From Morinoia aosen (taxonomy: Eukaryota > Arthropoda > Malacostraca > Amphipoda > Talitridae): a stretch of 64,000 bases of DNA. A program made the position numbers and the translations under genes. The stretch spans positions 79,043,130-79,107,129 of the forward strand of contig CM059567.1 in NCBI GenBank assembly GCA_030386875.1, written 5' to 3'. The notes under the pieces were generated by a model. The model was not told the origin of the DNA, made no database searches, and worked only from the letters and a program-made list of their open reading frames with translations. The stretch's first letter is position 1. The number at the start of each line of letters is the position of its first letter. Positions 60,301 to 64,000 of this stretch are shown here, piece after piece.

Positions 60301-62543
60301 ATAGTATTCTTCATATTCATTAGGAAATAGATCAAGACGGGAGCGAACTTTCCTGCCTAGCATCAGCTCAGCCGGCGTAACACCTGTTGTCGAGTGGGGT
60401 GTTAGCCGATAGTTGAACAGAAACCTGTCTAGTGCTATAGGCGTAGGGGTTCCGTTGACTTCCGTAGATTCTTCTTGAACGTTTGTACCATACGCTCTGT
60501 TTGTCCATTAGTGGAAGGATGATATGGTGCGCTTGTAATATGCCGCACACCACATGCTTTTACGAATTCTTGGAATTTAGCCGATGCGAAACACGTTGCG
60601 TTGTCCCAAACAATTGTTACCGGAAATCCAAATGTTGCAAAAGTGTGTTTCAGGCTAGAGATCGTTTCGCTAGAGGTTGTAGTAGTTGTGGGAAAAATTT
60701 CAACCTACTTAGAGTGTGCGTCCACGATCACTAGATAGTATTTTCCATCCCTTGGGCCCGCGTAGTCGATGTGTATGCGATGCCAAGGCTTCGCCGGCCA
60801 CTCCCACGGATAAAGTTCAGCTTTTGTCGGTGCGTCTCGAGTGCTCAGGCACTCGCTGCATGACTTAGTCGTTTCTTCTAGATCTTTATCCAGAAGTGGC
60901 CACCACACGTAGCTGCGGGCTAATTCCTTCATCCTGGATGATCCTGCATGGCCAGAGTGAAGTTCATCCACAATAGCTTGTCTGAGGGCTTGAGGTACAA
61001 TTATTCTTGCTCCCCAGAGCACACAGCCATTTTGTGTGGACAATTCGTTTCTCCTCCTGGTGTACGGAGCGAGATCGGGGTCCCCGATTACCGTCGAAGG
61101 CCAGCCTGCCTGGCAGTATTTGTATACCTTCGAAAGTACTGGGTCCCTTAGGGTGCCGTCGCGAATGTGGGTGCTGGTGACCGGAGCTGACTCGAGGAAG
61201 CTTACTAGGGACGTCCATTCCGCTGGGATGGGCGTGGCTTCCTCGGGAGTTGTCAAAGGTAGACGACTTAGAGCATGAGCCGTGCCCAACAGCACGCCAG
61301 ACCGGTGACGCAAGGTGATCTTGTAGGATTGCAGCAGTAGAGCCCACCTTTGAATGCGCCCGGATACCATAGGGGGAATGCTCCGTCCCGGATCAAATAG
61401 TCCTAGTAATGGTTTGTGATCGGTTATTAAAACCGTGAATTCCTGTCCCCACAGGTAGCAATGAAATTTTCGGAGTGCGAACACCATAGCCAGAGCTTCT
61501 TTCTCAGTCTGGGAGTAGTTACGTTCTGTTGCTGGTAGAGTTCGGGAGGCAAAATAGGCGGGGCGTTCAATTCCATCAATAATGTGACACAGCACCGCTC
61601 CCACACCATATGCACTACTGTCAGCCACCACCACTATGGGTTTCTGAGGGTCGAAATGGACTAAGGTCTGGGAGTCCAGGAGGGCTTGTTTAGACTTCTG
61701 GAATGCCCTCTCCTGACTTGCATCCCACTTCCAAGGAGCTTTATCACGCAGTAAGGCATTTAGGGGCTCCAACATAGTTGCAGAAGATCTTAGAAATTTC
61801 CTGTAGAAGTTCAATAACCCCAGGTACGCCCTCAGCTGAGTCACATTAGTAGGAGCTTGGGCGTCCCGGATGGCTGCGACTTTCTCGGCCGTGGGGTGCA
61901 ACCCCTCTTTGTCAATCTGATATCCGAGGTAGGATACCTGTGATACTCCTATTTGGCACTTCTCCATTTTCAGTTTTAAACCTGCCTCCTGTAGTTTAGA
62001 TAAGACTTTATGGAGACGCTTGGAGTGCTCTTGCTCATTGGTAGCACTAATTAGTACGTCATCCAGGTAGCAGAATACTTCTGGGAGGCCCTGCAATAGT
62101 CCTTCCATGGCACGCTGGAAGATTCCAGGTGCCGAGGCTATGCTGAAGCTTAGCCTATTATAAGCAAACAGACCTCTATGGGTGTTGATCACGGTGAGCT
62201 CCTTGGATTCATCGTCCAACGGAAGTTGGGCGTACGCTTGAGACATGTCTAGCTTAGAGTATATAACTCCTCCGGCTAACCCGCTAAATAAATCTTCAAC
62301 TCTGGGTATAGGGTAGGTATCAAGTTTAGTGGCTCTATTGACGGTTAGTTTGTAGTCACCACAGATTCGGATGCTTTGATCAGCATTGAGCACAGGAACA
62401 ATAGCCGCTGCCCATCTGGAGTACTGTACAGGGGTGACGATACCTTCCTGCACCAGTCTATGAAGTTCTGCCTCCACCTTAGGTCTAAGTGTGTAAGGCA
62501 CGTTCCTGGCCTTACAAAACTTTGGTGGTACTGATGGATCCAA
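60301..62543 (-). pseudogene. pol: Gypsy-3 Pol: RT, RNase H and integrase
   Basis: Open from about 62543 to TAG 60705-60707. RT motifs: DYKLTVNRATKLDTYPIPRV, KLDMSQAYAQLPLD, YNRLSFSIASAPGIFQRAM (usually LPFGIASAP), CYLDDVLIS. RNase H: VVADSSAYGVGAVL and ITDHKPLLGLF. Integrase: HHCC (ELHSGHAGSSRMK ... CSECLSTR) and D in HIDYAGP. The TAG falls where Trp of the family's HSKWVE motif belongs. Beyond it the frame continues through WDNATCFAS and SAPYHPSTNGQTERM. A one-base shift near 60440 moves the last part (ALDRFLFNYRLTPHSTTGVT ... LGRKVRSRLDLF) into another frame. Integrase is therefore inactive. Confidence 0.85.
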
Positions 62544-62545
62544 TT

Positions 62546-63022
62546 CTATTTTAAAATTCCTTCCCTTAATTTAAAGCAACCTAGACTTGGTTGAAAAAGG
62601 TCGGGGAATTTATTTGCTAACTCTTCAGGGCAAGTAGTTAATTTGTTGACCTCATTTGCTACTAAAGTTAACCCTAGGGAATCAATTAGGTCCATACCCA
62701 GCAACGCTGGGCCTCCCCTGTCTACCACTACAATAGTTGCTAGCTGAGGAGCCCTACCACTAGCTTCACGCTGGATGTTAGCCCTAATATCCCCACAAAC
62801 CACTAGTGCGGCTCCACCATTAGTCCTAAGCTTAACATCAGAAGGTCTCAACTCGGGTCTTGTTTTTGTGGGTAACCTACAATATGCAGCTTTTGATAGG
62901 ATAGACCTGGCAGCACCAGTGTCTACCTCCATTTCCAGTGGGGTATTGTTTAGCAATAATTTTATTTTAATAGGGGGTTTAATTTCCTCGGCAATTGAGA
63001 AAATCTCCCCATAACAGCCCAT
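62546..63022 (-). pseudogene. Gypsy-3 protease region
   Basis: Aspartic protease with catalytic triad in VDTGAARSILS (about 62920) and the second motif ALLGMDLIDSLGL. It is followed by the PR-RT linker ending in FPDLFQPSLGCF. The frame differs from gag upstream and from RT downstream: RT resumes with FKIELDPSVPP one base out of phase near 62550-62570, so at least one small indel separates them. The protease itself looks complete. Confidence 0.8.
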
Positions 63023-63099
63023 ATTAGCAACTGGGTAGTCTGCACGGGTTGCATTGTTAGGTCTACTAGGATTAGGGTGGTGTTCCCTCCCCGTTTCTC

Positions 63100-63882
63100 A
63101 TGCATAGCATACTCAAAATTATTTTTGTCGCCTTTAGCAAATTTTTGATTCTTTACTTTAAAGCAACATTTCTTAAGATGGCCTTTTTGGCCACAACCAT
63201 GACAAACACTGTCTTTATAGGGGCTATCTCTACGCCAGTGCAGATTACCACAGCCGCTGCATGCTGATTACGGGCTAGCTTGTGCCTGAGTTTTGCCCTG
63301 GGGCTTATTAGCAGTTTGCTGTATTCTATGCTGACCAACATTTAGTATGGAATTAGGTTGTCTCAACACAACTGTCTCTCTCAGTTGGGTTTCTTTGGCA
63401 GTTGCCAGATCCACGGCTTTTTTCCATGTGAGGTCATCTTTATTCAGCAAGCGATTTTGAACATCATTACTGGCCACACCCAGTCTGAACCTGTCTTGAA
63501 GTGTTTCTTCTAGCACTTCCTGTTTGAAATTACTGGTGTCTGAAAGGGCCATCAAGCTAGCCACAAAGTCAGCAATGCTCTCCTCTTGTTTCTGGTTCCG
63601 CTTATGGAACCTAAACCTGTTAAAGATCTGGTTGCGTGTCGGCTTAAAATGCCTTCTTAACGCTTCCATGATCTCATCATAGGTAGCATCTAAAAGTCTT
63701 TTAGGGGAGAGCAGGTCCTTAGCTAGCCTCACAATTTTAGGACCCACCAGAGCAATAAATGTTTTGGCTTTATTTGAATCTTCCACTTTATTAATACTCA
63801 GGAAGCAGTTTAGCCTGACTTTATATTCAGGAAATTCTTCCTCTAAAGGATTGAATTCTCCCACTGAGCCTAGCATTGGCAT
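63100..63882 (-). pseudogene. gag: Gypsy-3 Gag with in-frame stop before the zinc knuckles
   Basis: The ATG at 63882 opens a capsid-like domain with the retrotransposon-Gag pattern (ALRRHFKPTRNQIFNRFRFH ... ESIADFVASLMALS ... LQDRFRLGV). TAA at 63268-63270 stops it. In the same frame after the stop lies CSGCGNLHWRRD ... CHGCGQKGHLKKCC (about 63250-63160), the nucleocapsid zinc motifs, which are thus cut off. The gag-to-protease frame change is also unresolved. Confidence 0.82.
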
Positions 63883-64000
63883 TGTTACACAGCTTTTGTT
63901 AAACAGAAATCTACCAAAATCCTCGTCGCTAATTTATGTTATATATCATGACAGAGATAATATTAGTACACCTCATGAAGACACAAATAACATATCAATA
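63883..64000 (-). other. Gypsy-3 leader, window edge
   Basis: Non-coding DNA upstream of gag. The 5' LTR is not reached within the window. Confidence 0.5.

Larger units (their letters stand above)
58960..64000 (-). mobile_element. Gypsy-3: decayed Ty3/Gypsy element(s), minus strand
   Basis: Read right to left: gag, protease, then RT-RNase H-integrase, followed by a second damaged integrase copy. No LTR was identified; the 5' LTR would lie beyond the right edge of the window. Pol is of the type often annotated as K02A2.6-like. It carries stops and frameshifts and is not functional. Confidence 0.82.

Overview
The window looks like a stretch of animal, most likely arthropod, nuclear genome. It holds one genuine host gene with GT-AG introns, and nearly everything else is transposable-element DNA: three Ty3/Gypsy-type LTR elements, one BEL/Pao element, four non-LTR (LINE) elements, one mariner, and several inverted-repeat or TTAA-flanked non-autonomous elements. 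No bacterial-style operon, CRISPR array, rRNA or tRNA gene was recognised. The types of LINE reverse transcriptase at 38.6-40.4 kb and 46.0-48.6 kb are ones I remember as common in decapod crustaceans. That is only a hint about the host, not an identification.

Layout. 0.17-9.7 kb: Gypsy-1, with gag, a -1 frameshift into pol and a small membrane-protein ORF. Its 331-bp LTRs are in INVERTED rather than direct orientation, with a third partial copy outside. 9.7-13.7 kb: a minus-strand two-ORF LINE of the I/Jockey type, cut off inside its reverse transcriptase by the Gypsy-1 LTR. 13.7-24.5 kb: a young BEL/Pao element with 2,267-bp LTRs that look identical and a 5-bp target duplication; its pol is split by an in-frame-length insertion of the element's own U5 plus leader. 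25.8-33.5 kb: Gypsy-2, with roughly 2-kb LTRs, an internal deletion joining the 5' LTR directly to reverse transcriptase, and a deleted mariner inside integrase. 33.6-35.5 kb: copies of an unrecognised dispersed repeat.

36.1-51.6 kb, minus strand: the host gene NDUFB10 (complex I accessory subunit, ND-PDSW of Drosophila). I assembled four coding exons by matching splice phases: 51535-51619, 43422-43557, 38402-38541 and 36362-36504. Together they encode 167 aa. Its introns (8.0, 4.9 and 1.9 kb) hold two LINE remnants, foldback elements, TTAA-flanked elements and another copy of the dispersed repeat.

52.7-58.2 kb: a plus-strand CR1/Jockey-like LINE (endonuclease plus reverse transcriptase, two stop codons) with a long, internally duplicated, microsatellite-rich 3' region. 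59.0-64.0 kb: Gypsy-3 on the minus strand, with decayed gag, protease and pol, followed by a second, more damaged integrase copy that carries a 517-bp insertion.

Relative ages from structure: the BEL copy is youngest (no LTR difference seen). Gypsy-2 is older (LTRs differ by substitutions and a minisatellite length change). The LINEs and Gypsy-3 are decayed, mostly by in-frame stop codons with few indels. Coordinates for LTR ends, splice sites, target-site duplications and stops were read directly. Family names rest on protein motifs recognised by eye.
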